Positions 9,733 through 19,266 are shown, counted from the first letter of the stretch. The stretch: DNA of 64,000 nt from JACQAP01 sp035275265 (GCA_035275265.1 DATENC010000017.1:124001-188000), one strand, 5' to 3'. A program made the numbers and translations. Notes: a model not told the origin generated them from the letters alone.

Positions 9733-10812
9733 CTACGGACCTACTATCCTGCCTTCCACCACTGCCCCGACGGGTGAGTTGGCGGATACGAACGCGGTTG
9801 CGATCCTGAGAAGTCCGTCTCCGGGCTGCAGGACATTTGTGCCCTGCGTAAACACGGCATAGCCATCGTTACCTCCGTACATGAAGTCGTTGGTCACGAA
9901 GCGGATGGTGTCGGTCGGGGCAATCGGGATCTGCGGGCCGCCCATGTCGTTCGGTGTCTTCCACATGCCGGTCACGACGGGGGCCAGACCGTTACACGTG
10001 AATGTGACCCTCATGCCAGAGATCTGCGGGAAACGCCCCGTGAGGTTGCTCGCATCGCAAATGGGAGAGAATCCGTTCAGGAACGCCTGCTCAAGTTGCG
10101 CACCCGTCAGGGTCAGAATTACGCCGAGATTGCCGAACGGCAGTACCGAGAACAACTCAGCATGGGTTATTGTGCAGGGAGGTTCCCCTGCGGTGGGGGC
10201 GCACAGCAGATCCTGGCGCAGGCCACCAGAGTTCGTAAAGGCCGCCTCTGCACCAGGGTACATCTGCCGCATTGCGTCGGCGACCATGTTTCCCATCGCA
10301 GATTCTGCGCGGCGCAGTGGGTCACGCCGGATATCGAACTGTTGCATTCCCACGGCTGTGGTACCGGGGACGACTGCGGTAGCCTGAGAAGCAGTGTTGG
10401 CGCTTTGGTCGGTGTCGAACTGGGCGCTGCTCACGCTTACGTTGGGTGTGATGGTGCCGAGGGTGCCAGCATCCACAGTCATAGATATGATGAACTGCGC
10501 GCTTCCGCCTGGCGCGATATCGCCTAGTGCGCAGCTGGGAACTCCGTTTGGGCCACCGGCACAGCCGCGGGTCGAGATCATCACCACACCACCCGGCGGG
10601 GTACTTGCCACCATTACATTGGTCGCCTTGTCCGGGCCGGCGTTGGTAACCGTTATCGTGTACAGGACGAATGCTCCGGGAATCACCGGATCTACATCAT
10701 CGACGATGCTGATCGACAGGTTCGCGCTGCCGCCCCCACCGCCACCACCCCCGCAGCCTGCTGCTGCAAGCAGAATACAAATTGATAGAACGTAACCGAT
10801 GATCGGTTTCAT
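9733..10812 (-). CDS. lipoprotein with DUF11 and 5'-nucleotidase C-terminal domain
   Basis: The start is placed at 10812 because GGGACG precedes that ATG and it opens a signal sequence with lipobox LAAAGC; the open frame runs 23 codons further upstream into the shared leader repeat. A glycine run follows the lipid cysteine. A DUF11-type beta domain (TVTNAGPDKATNV) comes next. The last two thirds match the substrate-binding C-terminal domain of UshA-type 5'-nucleotidases (GNMVADAMR, TNSGGLRQDL, LPFGN, TNDFMYGGNDGY). The metallophosphatase domain that normally does the chemistry is absent, so this may be a nucleotide-binding surface protein. Confidence 0.85.
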   Translation of the reverse strand: MKPIIGYVLSICILLAAAGCGGGGGGGGSANLSISIVDDVDPVIPGAFVLYTITVTNAGPDKATNVMVASTPPGGVVMISTRGCAGGPNGVPSCALGDIAPGGSAQFIISMTVDAGTLGTITPNVSVSSAQFDTDQSANTASQATAVVPGTTAVGMQQFDIRRDPLRRAESAMGNMVADAMRQMYPGAEAAFTNSGGLRQDLLCAPTAGEPPCTITHAELFSVLPFGNLGVILTLTGAQLEQAFLNGFSPICDASNLTGRFPQISGMRVTFTCNGLAPVVTGMWKTPNDMGGPQIPIAPTDTIRFVTNDFMYGGNDGYAVFTQGTNVLQPGDGLLRIATAFVSANSPVGAVVEGRIVGP

Positions 10813-10819
10813 GATGCGT

Positions 10820-10867
10820 CCCTTTGAATTGTTCGACTGATCCAACACTAGGCGGTGGGTTTCGTCG
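10820..10867 (-). repeat. leader repeat, copy 1
   Basis: The 32 bases 10820-10851 are identical to 11649-11680, and the following 16 bases match closely as well. The copy lies directly upstream of the start codon of the lipoprotein gene, so it covers its 5' untranslated region or promoter. Confidence 0.85.
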
Positions 10868-10911
10868 AATGACTTCATCATACGGCCGGAAATGCGTAGC
10901 CTGAGGCGGAA

Positions 10912-11640
10912 TTATGTGGCAGCGCGGCCTTCCAACCTCTTCTTCCGGTTCATCACGAGACCCAGCACTCCAAGACTAGTGAGTATCAGGGCGCAGGTCT
11001 TGGGTTCGGGGATAGACGTCGGCACATCAAGGCGCAGGTGATCTATACCGATGTCTGGCGCACCTGCATCGTGGAGCGCGACCCACAGCACCCACTCAAT
11101 GTTTTGCCACTCTGCTCCGGAAACGGATATGGTTCCAGGTGATGTAAAGTCTATTGATGTTAGCAGCCCGCCGCTCGACGAGTGCAATTCCCAGGGCGAA
11201 CGAGTCACCCAAAAATCCAAAATGCTAAACGGTTGGCCGCCAACGTCTATCCAGAGGGCGGGCCATACATTTGGGCCAGCCTGATAGGCAGCCGCAGGAA
11301 ATGCCGGATTGACAAGACCACTATTGACAGCATCACCCAACGCCCCCGACCTATCCACCCCTATATAGGTACTTCCTTCGAAGCCCTCGAAGCCGCGCCC
11401 AGTCGGGACGCCGCCCAGACTTGGGACAAAGTCGTAGTGATAGTTTGGGGTGACGCGAACACCGTTCTCGAAGTAGTCCGCACTGGTACAGCACCCTGTC
11501 TGCTCGAAATCGAGCACGATCATGTTGGCGCCCGCCGGGCCAATAAGCGGAGCGATCAGCGCGGCGCAGAAAATCAATCTGAATGATTTGAAACGCACGC
11601 CGTGACCACAACAGAACGCGCCCTGAATCGAATGTCTCAT
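10912..11640 (-). CDS. PEP-CTERM sorting-domain protein
   Basis: A 242-residue exported protein. An N-terminal signal peptide (near residues 18-40) precedes a beta-rich domain. The C-terminus carries the three-part PEP-CTERM signal: SIPEPKT, a hydrophobic helix (CALILTSLGVLGLVM) and a basic end (NRKKR). Such proteins are recognised by an EpsH/XrtA-type exosortase in exopolysaccharide-making Gram-negatives; that enzyme is not in this window. The start has a strong GGGAGGC ribosome site. The leader is nearly identical to that of the next gene downstream on this strand, suggesting co-regulation. Confidence 0.9.
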   Translation of the reverse strand: MRHSIQGAFCCGHGVRFKSFRLIFCAALIAPLIGPAGANMIVLDFEQTGCCTSADYFENGVRVTPNYHYDFVPSLGGVPTGRGFEGFEGSTYIGVDRSGALGDAVNSGLVNPAFPAAAYQAGPNVWPALWIDVGGQPFSILDFWVTRSPWELHSSSGGLLTSIDFTSPGTISVSGAEWQNIEWVLWVALHDAGAPDIGIDHLRLDVPTSIPEPKTCALILTSLGVLGLVMNRKKRLEGRAAT

Positions 11641-11648
11641 GATTGCCT

Positions 11649-11696
11649 CCCTTTGAATTGTTCGACTGATCCAACACTAGATAGTCGGTTTCGTCG
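11649..11696 (-). repeat. leader repeat, copy 2
   Basis: This is the second copy of the 32-base identical block, here just upstream of the 11640 PEP-CTERM gene start. The downstream extension TTTCGTCG is also shared with the first copy. Confidence 0.85.
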
Positions 11697-11725
11697 TCTA
11701 TCTCGCAAGCATGGTCAATATCGGT

Positions 11726-12457
11726 CTATTTCGAAGTAACGCCCTCCTGCAACTTCCACTTCCGTCTGTTCACAAAACCCAGCATTCCAAGACCAGTGAG
11801 TATCAGGGCGTAGATTTGGGGTTCGGGGATTGTCGCCGCAGCGAGAAATAGGCTGGGGCTAGTGGTCCAAGATTGATGCAGTGTGACGCTCGTACTAAAC
11901 GGTGCAAACTCGCTACCGTGACCCCAATCGTGAAAAGTGTTGTATTCCTCTATCAGCAACCTGTTAACCGGACCCACGAAAGCCGCAAACGACGAATCGA
12001 TTACGTCAATGCTGCTGACGCCTTGGAACACACTCTCGAAATACTCGAAACTCGTTAACTTTCCCGACAGTATTTCGGTACCGGGAGCAATGCCGAGCGA
12101 TGCACTGCCGCCAATCCACGAGTAGCTTCCACCAAAAAACCCTGTCTCGTTCACTATCGCCGTTAGCGAGAAAGTCCCCCTCAAGTCGTCCACCAAAGGC
12201 AAATCAAGACCAACAATCGGAAGTGAAAAAATTTGGGTACCTCTAGGTCCCCCTGTGAACGGGTTAGTTGATGTAAAGACATCGGTATTGGCGTCGTACG
12301 ACGAAAATGATGAAGATAGTGCTGGATAAACCCAAAAGGTTGCGCCGAACTCCTCATGTGAAATGACGTCCGCGTAACTGGCGGTGGGAGCTAACAGTGC
12401 GGAAAAAAAGAATGCGCGCAGCCCGCGAACAAATGCGACTGATCTTGAGTGTTTCAT
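11726..12457 (-). CDS. PEP-CTERM sorting-domain protein
   Basis: A 243-residue exported protein with a signal peptide (FFSALLAPTASYA) and a C-terminal PEP-CTERM signal: TIPEPQI, helix YALILTGLGMLGFV, basic NRRKWK. The middle is a beta-type domain I cannot assign. Its ribosome site (GGGAGGCAATC before ATG) is identical to that of the neighbouring PEP-CTERM gene, but the 32-base leader repeat is absent here. The sorting tails of the two genes are alike while the mature domains are unrelated, so this is not a simple tandem duplication. Confidence 0.9.
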   Translation of the reverse strand: MKHSRSVAFVRGLRAFFFSALLAPTASYADVISHEEFGATFWVYPALSSSFSSYDANTDVFTSTNPFTGGPRGTQIFSLPIVGLDLPLVDDLRGTFSLTAIVNETGFFGGSYSWIGGSASLGIAPGTEILSGKLTSFEYFESVFQGVSSIDVIDSSFAAFVGPVNRLLIEEYNTFHDWGHGSEFAPFSTSVTLHQSWTTSPSLFLAAATIPEPQIYALILTGLGMLGFVNRRKWKLQEGVTSK

Positions 12458-12800
12458 GATTGCCTCCCTTGTTGATGTCTGGCCCCCGTCATTCGGACAC
12501 GTCTATCGCGTATCTCGACAGCATCGACGGGGTTTCAGATGACAACAAGATATTCCTGTATTTGGGGATTGGGAATGACCTTCAAGGTGATCGGCTAAAA
12601 AACAGCATGAGAACAATCACCTATAGTGAATTTATTACATTTGCATACCAAATAGTGGGTCTGCATATTTCACAGTGAACTATCGATTGCAGGGGCGTAG
12701 AACGCGAGAGAAGTGCTGCTTGCTACAAGACTAGCTACATCGTTGGATGGCGGCGAGCTTGCGGTGTGTGCATGTGATGACAACACCTGCTCCTTTCGAG
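12458..12800. other. 343-bp intergenic region
   Basis: It contains the presumed minus-strand promoter of the 12457 PEP-CTERM gene and the 3' flank of the cyclase gene. It is more A+T-rich than its surroundings. A 72-codon plus-strand frame crosses it, with no ribosome site and no recognisable protein. No sigma-54-type -24/-12 element was found by eye. Confidence 0.5.
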
Positions 12801-15800
12801 TTACGACAACTCCTCGAGTAACGCCTTGGCCTCCTTCAAGTCCTTCGTATCGAAGCCTTCGGTAAACCAGTTGTAGATCGGCGCGAGGAGGTCGTAGGCT
12901 TCTTTGCGTTTGCCCTGGCTCTGCCGCAGGCGAGCGAGACTGGTCGAAGTACGCAGCTCCCAGGACTTGGCCTGTTGATGGCGTGCCCAGTTGAGCGAGG
13001 CGAGATAGTTGTTATCGGCACCTTCGAAGTCACCTTTGAGCGAGAGCATCCAGCCCTTGAGGCGCAGGATCTCGGCGTAGTGAAGGCGTTCTTCCCAACC
13101 GGGACGTTCGACTTGTGCGATTTGTTCGTCGATCAGCTGCAGGGCATCGTCCAGGTCGCCGGTCAGCGCCATGCCCTCGGCGAGAACCGCTTTGAGGTAG
13201 GGACTGCGGGCCTTTCCGCCGCCTGCGTCCCAAACCGTCAGGCCGGCCTTGAGCGCGGCAATTCCTTCGGCGGGTTTGCCTTCCCGGATGAGTGCGACGC
13301 CATATCCAATCGGTGCCAGAAGCGCCCACAACACGGGCATGTTGTTCTCGCGACCCAGCCGATCCATTTCTTCGACGCGGCGGCGCAGCGCCTCGGGCTC
13401 ACAACGGAAATCGAACGCTTCCGCCCCTATACTCAGCGCCCAGCCGAGGTCGAACGGGTGAGCGCGGAGTCGTGCGTGCGCGTCCTTTTCATCGCTCCGC
13501 CGCACCGCCCGATCCGGGTGGCCCAGCATCCAAGTAGGGAGCGTCGCGAAGACACCGACCAGCGTTTTGGGATCGTGGTTGAGAATGTCCACAAGGTGAC
13601 CATGCCTTTCGCGATCGTAGAGGGCCAGCACCTTGTCGCCGTGCTCGAGCGCCTTGATGAGCTCACCCATCCAGAAGTAGCAGGCGCACACAAGTGTGTG
13701 TCCCGTGATCAGCAGGTCGGAATCGCCGGTTGCCTTCGCGATGTCCAGCATCTCCTCCGCCCACGGCAGGGACTCGGCTATGCGCCCTTGAGACAGGACG
13801 TTGAACATCAGTCCCCAGAGGATGGGCAGCAGCGCGTCGTTGCGCTCAAGTGACTTCGCCAAAGCAAGTGCGGGATGCAGACTGGTCCAGACGTCCGGCG
13901 CCGGCCAGCCTTTGAGCGCCAGCCACGCTGTTCCAAGGACGGTGCGCAGCCCCAGTTCACTGGCATTTCGCTCGGACGAGCGAGGAAGGGTGGAGACCAG
14001 TTCCAGACCCTGGTTGAGATGCGAGATGGCCTCGGTAAGGGCCATGCGTTTCAACGCCAACTCGCCAGCGGTCTGCCAGAACGGAATGGCGTCCTCGACG
14101 AGGCCTGAAGCAGTGAGGTGATGGGCCAGCACCTCGGGCTCGGTGTCTTTGGTGGCGGGGAAGCGCTCCTCGATGACCCGCGCGATCTTGCTGTGCAACT
14201 CCTGCCTGCGGCTCTTGAGCAGCGAGTCGTAGGCCGCGTCCTGCACCAGCGCGTGCTTGAAGGTGTAGACGGCATCCGGTGGCGTGCCTCTTCGGAACGC
14301 CAGCCCCGAGTCAGTGAGTTGCTCGAGTGCGCTATCGAGCTCGCTCTTGGCCCTCGGCGCCACGGCTTCGATCAGCTCGTGGCTGAACTCGCGTCCAATC
14401 GCCGACCCGATCTGGGCGATCTCCTTCACGGGCATGAAGCGATCCAGCCGCGCCATCAGCGAGTCTCGCAGCGTGGCCGGAATGGTGATGGTGTGGGCGG
14501 TGCCGGTGTATTCGTAACGATCGCCCGCGTCTTTCAGCTCGCCCGATTCGAGAATCGACTTGGTGAGTTCCTCCACGTACAGCGGCACCCCGTCGGTCTT
14601 GGTCAGGATCTGCTCGAGCAGCACTGAGGGTAGTGCCTTGCCGCTGGCGAGCCTGGATACGATCGCTGCACTCTGCGCCCGCGTAAGCTTGGACAGGTTC
14701 AAGCCAGTGACATGGCCGTGCTGGGCCCAGCGGGACTGGAACTCGGGCCGGTGGGTGAGCACGATGAGCAGCGGGATGTTCCTCACCCGGTCGATGACCA
14801 GATCGAGCACTTCGAGGGTAGTGGGATCAGCCCAGTGGGCATCTTCGAACAGCATCACGCTGGGTTGTTTGCGCGCGGCCGCTTGGGTGATATCGACCAA
14901 GGTACGCAACGTCTCGTCTTTATGCTTCTGCGGGGTCATCGAGATCGCCCCGTACCGCTCTTCGCAAGGGATAGACAGCATCGAGGCGACGAAGCGCACG
15001 TCACTGAGCGGCCGGCCGTAGTGCGTGACGATCAACGCTTCGAGCTTGTCGAGCTTCGATTCGGACGTCTCGTCACGCGCGAACTTCAGCGCTCGCTCGA
15101 AGTTGTCGATGCTGGGCCAAAAGGCGCTGTTGGCGTAATAGGGCGAGCACTGGAACCGCAGCGCCTGCGCACCTCGGCCCTCCAGCCGCTCGCGCAGCGC
15201 GCTAAGGATGCGGCTCTTGCCGATGCCCGGCTCGCCCGAGAGCAGGACCACTTGTCCTTCGCCGTCTTGCGCGAGCGCCCACCGCTCCAGCAGCAGGCCG
15301 ATCTCCTGCTCGCGCCCGACCAGCGGCGTAAGCCCTTCCTGCGTGGCGGCCTCGAAGCGGCTGGTGGCTTGGCTCACTCCCAAGATGCGATAGGCTCGGG
15401 CGGGACGCGCGATGCCCTTGAGCGCTTGTTCACCCAGGTCTTCGTACTCGAAGGCGCCGCTGGCTAGTCGGTGCACCCGCTCGCTCACCACGATGCTGCC
15501 GGGCGAGGCGACCGCCTGTAGCCGTGCAGCAAGGTTCATCGTCTCGCCTACCGCACCTTTCTCGGCAGAGGCAACCACGACTACCCCACTGGCAATGCCG
15601 ATGCGCACCGCGAGATACCCGGCCTCGGGAATGTCGAGCTTGGACAGCGCCTCGATGATCTCTAGTCCCGCGCGTATGGCGCGCTCGGCTTCTCCTTCGT
15701 GGGCCAGCGGGAAACCAAAGAAGGCGACGATGCCATCGCCAAGGCGCTGAAAGACGTAGCCTTCGTAGCGTGTGATGCACACTGCACACGCATCTTCATA

Positions 15801-16157
15801 GTTGCGGATGATGCCTTGCAGAACTTCGGGATCCACGCGGTTGGCCATTTCGGTGAATCCCACCATATCGCAGAACAGCACGGTGAGCTGGCGGCGCTCG
15901 CTTTCGGTACTGATGGATTCTCGCTGAGTAGAGCGACTTGCGTGAATCGGTAGGTCGGTAGGCGCCGGTAGCTCGACCCCGTTCAACTCGGCTATTGCCT
16001 TGAGGAGTTTCTTGCGATGGCCCAAAGAGACACCTAGTCTCTCAAGATCCCTTTCAGCGAGCAGGCGCATGGCCTCGAGGTCAACGTCATTCTCGGCGAA
16101 GACTTCCGCATACCGCGCGAACCCAAGCTCCTCGAGCCACTGCTTGATAGGCTGCAT
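12801..16157 (-). CDS. SAM-adenylate cyclase-ATPase-TPR signalling protein
   Basis: An 1118-residue cytoplasmic protein. Residues 1-62 form a SAM domain (IKQWLEELGFARYAEVFAEN). Residues 85-270 are a class III nucleotidyl cyclase domain with metal aspartates in FCDMVGFTE and RLGDGIVAFFG and the NLAARLQ segment. An AAA/STAND-like ATPase follows with Walker A GEPGIGKS near 306 and LFEDAHWADP as Walker B. The last 450 residues are helical TPR-like repeats. This architecture is common in proteobacteria with many cyclases, but ligands are mostly unknown. A G-rich run precedes the ATG. Confidence 0.9.
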   Translation of the reverse strand: MQPIKQWLEELGFARYAEVFAENDVDLEAMRLLAERDLERLGVSLGHRKKLLKAIAELNGVELPAPTDLPIHASRSTQRESISTESERRQLTVLFCDMVGFTEMANRVDPEVLQGIIRNYEDACAVCITRYEGYVFQRLGDGIVAFFGFPLAHEGEAERAIRAGLEIIEALSKLDIPEAGYLAVRIGIASGVVVVASAEKGAVGETMNLAARLQAVASPGSIVVSERVHRLASGAFEYEDLGEQALKGIARPARAYRILGVSQATSRFEAATQEGLTPLVGREQEIGLLLERWALAQDGEGQVVLLSGEPGIGKSRILSALRERLEGRGAQALRFQCSPYYANSAFWPSIDNFERALKFARDETSESKLDKLEALIVTHYGRPLSDVRFVASMLSIPCEERYGAISMTPQKHKDETLRTLVDITQAAARKQPSVMLFEDAHWADPTTLEVLDLVIDRVRNIPLLIVLTHRPEFQSRWAQHGHVTGLNLSKLTRAQSAAIVSRLASGKALPSVLLEQILTKTDGVPLYVEELTKSILESGELKDAGDRYEYTGTAHTITIPATLRDSLMARLDRFMPVKEIAQIGSAIGREFSHELIEAVAPRAKSELDSALEQLTDSGLAFRRGTPPDAVYTFKHALVQDAAYDSLLKSRRQELHSKIARVIEERFPATKDTEPEVLAHHLTASGLVEDAIPFWQTAGELALKRMALTEAISHLNQGLELVSTLPRSSERNASELGLRTVLGTAWLALKGWPAPDVWTSLHPALALAKSLERNDALLPILWGLMFNVLSQGRIAESLPWAEEMLDIAKATGDSDLLITGHTLVCACYFWMGELIKALEHGDKVLALYDRERHGHLVDILNHDPKTLVGVFATLPTWMLGHPDRAVRRSDEKDAHARLRAHPFDLGWALSIGAEAFDFRCEPEALRRRVEEMDRLGRENNMPVLWALLAPIGYGVALIREGKPAEGIAALKAGLTVWDAGGGKARSPYLKAVLAEGMALTGDLDDALQLIDEQIAQVERPGWEERLHYAEILRLKGWMLSLKGDFEGADNNYLASLNWARHQQAKSWELRTSTSLARLRQSQGKRKEAYDLLAPIYNWFTEGFDTKDLKEAKALLEELS

Positions 16158-16311
16158 TGCCCCCCCGGTCCGCTATTAGAGTCCTACCGGCAGCACGGAT
16201 CAAGCTCATGGGGCAGGACCGCGACCGTAAAATTATGTCATTCCAATGACTGCTTTGGAGCGAGTCGAGCGTGAGCCGGGACAGATCCGCTTCTTGGCCG
16301 CAAGGGAACGC

Positions 16312-16509
16312 TCAATTGCGTTCCCGATGCCGCCATTCCCAGGGTGGCACTGGATTCTTTTCCTGCCAGAGCCCTATCCGATCAACGTAGGCCTTGGTTT
16401 CCGCCATATCGTATTCAAGCCGCTGTTGCGGCGGTTGCTCGTTGGCGTACTTGCAATACCGCCAAGCAAGCCCTATCGAGAATATCACCACACACAACAC
16501 CACTTTCAC
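16312..16509 (-). CDS. small membrane protein downstream of the 582-aa gene
   Basis: A 65-residue frame from GTG, with GGAGGC about ten bases upstream. The first 16 residues form a hydrophobic helix (VVLCVVIFSIGLAW), followed by a short charged tail. It begins 27 bases after the 582-residue gene ends on the same strand, so the two are probably cotranscribed. No family is recognised. The opposite strand also has an open frame here, but without a ribosome site. Confidence 0.45.
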   Translation of the reverse strand: MKVVLCVVIFSIGLAWRYCKYANEQPPQQRLEYDMAETKAYVDRIGLWQEKNPVPPWEWRHRERN

Positions 16510-16536
16510 GAGGCTCTCAGCCTCCCACGATTCCAG

Positions 16537-18285
16537 CTAATTCTTCGTCGCATTAAGTACCCGTGAATACTTGGACTCGAACTCTTCATTTCCTTTGCGT
16601 GATGCATCGCGCACGATATCCATCAGGCCAGATGATCGCCTCAATTCACGGTAATACGATTGAGAGATCTCATTCAATCCATGAGCGATGCCCAATCTGA
16701 GATCTTCTTCTAACTCGCCCTTCGAAATGGTAGCAGGCCAACTACCGTAATGGCGATACTCTTCACGTATCGGATCGAGACGCGCGTATACCTGTTTGAC
16801 TATGCCTCCAGCAATGGCAGCTTCGAAAGTTTCGAAGGACAAGACCCCCCTATCAATACCGGGCATCCCTCCTGAACGAAAGTGCTCTCTGATTCCGGTA
16901 TACAACTGGGGATTGAATGTTCGTAGTATGTCTTCTGTGAGAATGGATACGATCCAACAACGACCTAGTGTCCGTGCGGATCGCTGGATAAACGATCGTC
17001 CGTTCGCATACGCCGACGCCCTCGGGTTAAATGTTTGGTAACCGTAGTAGCCCATATGAGCAGCGACGACTTCACCGTAGAGATCCCATTGACGCCAACG
17101 AGGCGATGCCAACCAAATTGCGACGTTGACAAAGTAGCGTTCGACTTTATCCAGGTTAACTCCCTTCAGACCAACCAAGTTGTAATCGAACCAGTGATGC
17201 CATGTGGAATCCACCACCACTCGACCCAAAGTTATCATCTGCCCGTCGTAGGCAACGATCATCGGGAACGGAGGTCTCCTTTTCTGTAGACCAATCTCAA
17301 AGTAGTAGGGTGGGGTACGCAGCGTCTTGCCATAAGCGACGACTTCTGGAATGGGTTTTATTCCGGCAAACTCGGGAAAGTGGCCATCCGAGGTGTCGAA
17401 CTCATCCGGCCCGAAGCACATCCCTTCGTGAGAGTGATCCGGCATGACATCGATTGGGCCGTGCAACGGATGGCAGAGCAATGGATGCGGCATGTAGGCA
17501 GCAAAGTCCCAAGGGAAAGGGGAGTCGTCTGGTAACACACCCATCAAGTAACGAGTCCACTCGATGTCTTGCGGAGTTGCATCCTGCTGGTTTTCTTCGT
17601 CCCTGATGTAGTAGTCCCAGAAGTTGCTGCCTAAGTACGGAGGAAAGTTAGGTGGTTCCAGGCTTCCGTACTTTTCCGGTCTATTGGTATCAACCCTTTT
17701 GAAAGGCTCTGACGTGTCACCAATATTGCTGTTTGGAACGCCTTGTGCAATCGTCCAGCGCCTCATCTTGTTAACACGAGGAACTCGCGAGCACATACTG
17801 GCGCCCATGAAGAAGTGATCGCCGGTAGCGAACACCCCTCCGCCGGCGTTCATCCATGAGGAGAGTGCAAAGAGCTCTGAATCACTAAGCGGATTGCGCC
17901 CAGGCTTCATGATCTCGGCGTCATCCGGAGGTTTGCCATTGCCGGGCTCAAAACCAAACAGCCAGATCTGATCGTAGCTATCGATAACGCGCTTTCCGTT
18001 CACGGAAGCGTCGAATCTGAAATTAAGGAACTTGAATGCGGGCTCGGGTGAACTGCTCACACGGTCGTAGGGACCACGATGTGCCAGGTCGACTTCGAAT
18101 GACCCGAGCCGATGGGTATATCCACGGATAGCAGCAATCATGCGAGTCCAGTCGAAAGGAGTCACTGGATCTCTGCCGACGGATCCGTCTCCGACAACCA
18201 GGATCCTGGAAACGAACCCGAGATCCAGCGGATTCTGGAACAACGAAAGCAATGCAGGTGCAATTGTACTTGTTGTGCTCACCAT
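16537..18285 (-). CDS. 582-residue protein of unknown function, amidotransferase-like fold
   Basis: The start is supported by AGGAGGC before ATG. The N-terminal 170 residues look like a Rossmann-type class I glutamine-amidotransferase or ThuA-like fold: ILVVGDGS, then IWLFGFEPG, and SDSELFALSSWMNAGGGVFATGDH, typical of a segment testing whether something should be shown or hidden in that fold. The remainder contains many aromatic and His residues (PHPLLCHPLHGPIDVMPDHSHEG) that could bind metal. I cannot name the family. It has no signal peptide. Partner candidates are the small membrane protein downstream and the DUF5675 protein on the other strand. Confidence 0.7.
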   Translation of the reverse strand: MVSTTSTIAPALLSLFQNPLDLGFVSRILVVGDGSVGRDPVTPFDWTRMIAAIRGYTHRLGSFEVDLAHRGPYDRVSSSPEPAFKFLNFRFDASVNGKRVIDSYDQIWLFGFEPGNGKPPDDAEIMKPGRNPLSDSELFALSSWMNAGGGVFATGDHFFMGASMCSRVPRVNKMRRWTIAQGVPNSNIGDTSEPFKRVDTNRPEKYGSLEPPNFPPYLGSNFWDYYIRDEENQQDATPQDIEWTRYLMGVLPDDSPFPWDFAAYMPHPLLCHPLHGPIDVMPDHSHEGMCFGPDEFDTSDGHFPEFAGIKPIPEVVAYGKTLRTPPYYFEIGLQKRRPPFPMIVAYDGQMITLGRVVVDSTWHHWFDYNLVGLKGVNLDKVERYFVNVAIWLASPRWRQWDLYGEVVAAHMGYYGYQTFNPRASAYANGRSFIQRSARTLGRCWIVSILTEDILRTFNPQLYTGIREHFRSGGMPGIDRGVLSFETFEAAIAGGIVKQVYARLDPIREEYRHYGSWPATISKGELEEDLRLGIAHGLNEISQSYYRELRRSSGLMDIVRDASRKGNEEFESKYSRVLNATKN

Positions 18286-18768
18286 GACTGCCTCCTACAA
18301 GGGTAGAGTACGCTGCTAAGAATGCGTTGCGCCAAGGGCGGTCGACTACAGATCTAGACGCACATCGCGGACCACTTTACATTGACCAAGCCACGAAATG
18401 CATCTGACATACAGATAGCTTACAACTGCTGCTTGTCTTGAGTGCCGTGAGGACGAAAGGGCCTTGTATGCACCAAGAATATGACCTATATCGAACAAAT
18501 ATGTCCTGGCAGGGGGCTATTGCCTCGCTCAACGTAATTCGTTGGGGAACAAGGGGAGGACAATATGAAGCGAAATCTGCTTGTGAGTGAACCAATGCGC
18601 GGTTGCCACCGCGATGACCGATTGAACGGCGGGTCGGGTTGTTGCGCGGACAACGCTACAACCGCTGCGAGGTTGGCTTACCCCGTCCACGTATCGCATT
18701 TCTTTGCAGGATTTCCAGTTGTCATTATCCCCAGTTCAAGTATCTCGATATAGACGGAGGGACGCAAG
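18286..18768. other. 483-bp intergenic region between divergent genes
   Basis: It should hold promoters for the 582-residue gene (minus) and the DUF5675 gene (plus). A 62-codon frame at 18565-18753 starts after an excellent ribosome site (GGGGAGGA) but its product has no recognisable features and may be the remnant of a longer gene. Confidence 0.5.
18565..18753 (+). CDS. possible small ORF with strong ribosome site
   Basis: A 62-residue frame whose ATG follows AAGGGGAGGACAAT. The start MKRNLLV is plausible, but the rest is compositionally nondescript. It ends 15 bases before the DUF5675 start, so translation could be coupled to that gene. It may be a leader peptide, a broken exported-protein gene, or chance. 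Confidence 0.25.
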   Translation: MKRNLLVSEPMRGCHRDDRLNGGSGCCADNATTAARLAYPVHVSHFFAGFPVVIIPSSSISI

Positions 18769-19266
18769 ATGGCTGATATCCACTATTACCGAATTCTCAA
18801 GACGAAGGAGGGCGCCGTCTTTGGAGAGATGAGTGTAAAAGGCATAGCCTTCGCTGCGGTTGAGAACCGCAGCAAGGGCTACGATTCGCTTCCGTCGGGA
18901 ACGTACCAAATACAGAAGGATTACAAGAAATCGGGCGAACAGGAACCGCAGAAGAAAATACCGAAAGTGCCATGTCTGCGTTTCATAGAGGTGCCGGGGC
19001 GCAAAGGCGTCGGGAACCCATTCCTAATACACCGCGCGAAAAATGACAGGTGGTCCACACTCGCGGGCTGCATCGCACCCGGTATGGACATCCGGGACGC
19101 ACGGGGGACCATGAACATCTTGGATTCAGAGAAAGCAATGGGCAAAATCCTCGAGCTACTGGGAGAGGGCAAGGTGTTCACTATCTCCATAGACAACGAC
19201 GCTCCTGGTGACAAGTGGAAGAGAGACGAATTTATTCACCGCCGACAGAAGCGTCAACGTACGTAA
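18769..19266 (+). CDS. DUF5675-family protein
   Basis: A 165-residue protein matching the DUF5675 pattern: an early VENR segment, LPSGTYQIQ, a middle VPCLRFIEVPGRKGVGNPFLIH, then LAGCIAPG. Family members are small proteins often seen in phages, tailed-particle loci and polymorphic secretion contexts; their biochemical role is not established. GGAGGGACGCAAG precedes the ATG. The C-terminus is lysine/arginine-rich. It is divergent from the 582-residue gene, and both have atypical neighbours. Confidence 0.75.
   Translation: MADIHYYRILKTKEGAVFGEMSVKGIAFAAVENRSKGYDSLPSGTYQIQKDYKKSGEQEPQKKIPKVPCLRFIEVPGRKGVGNPFLIHRAKNDRWSTLAGCIAPGMDIRDARGTMNILDSEKAMGKILELLGEGKVFTISIDNDAPGDKWKRDEFIHRRQKRQRT

Noticed and set aside
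12460..12678. 72-codon plus-strand frame upstream of the PEP-CTERM gene
   Set aside because: No ribosome site, and it overlaps the promoter of the divergent gene.
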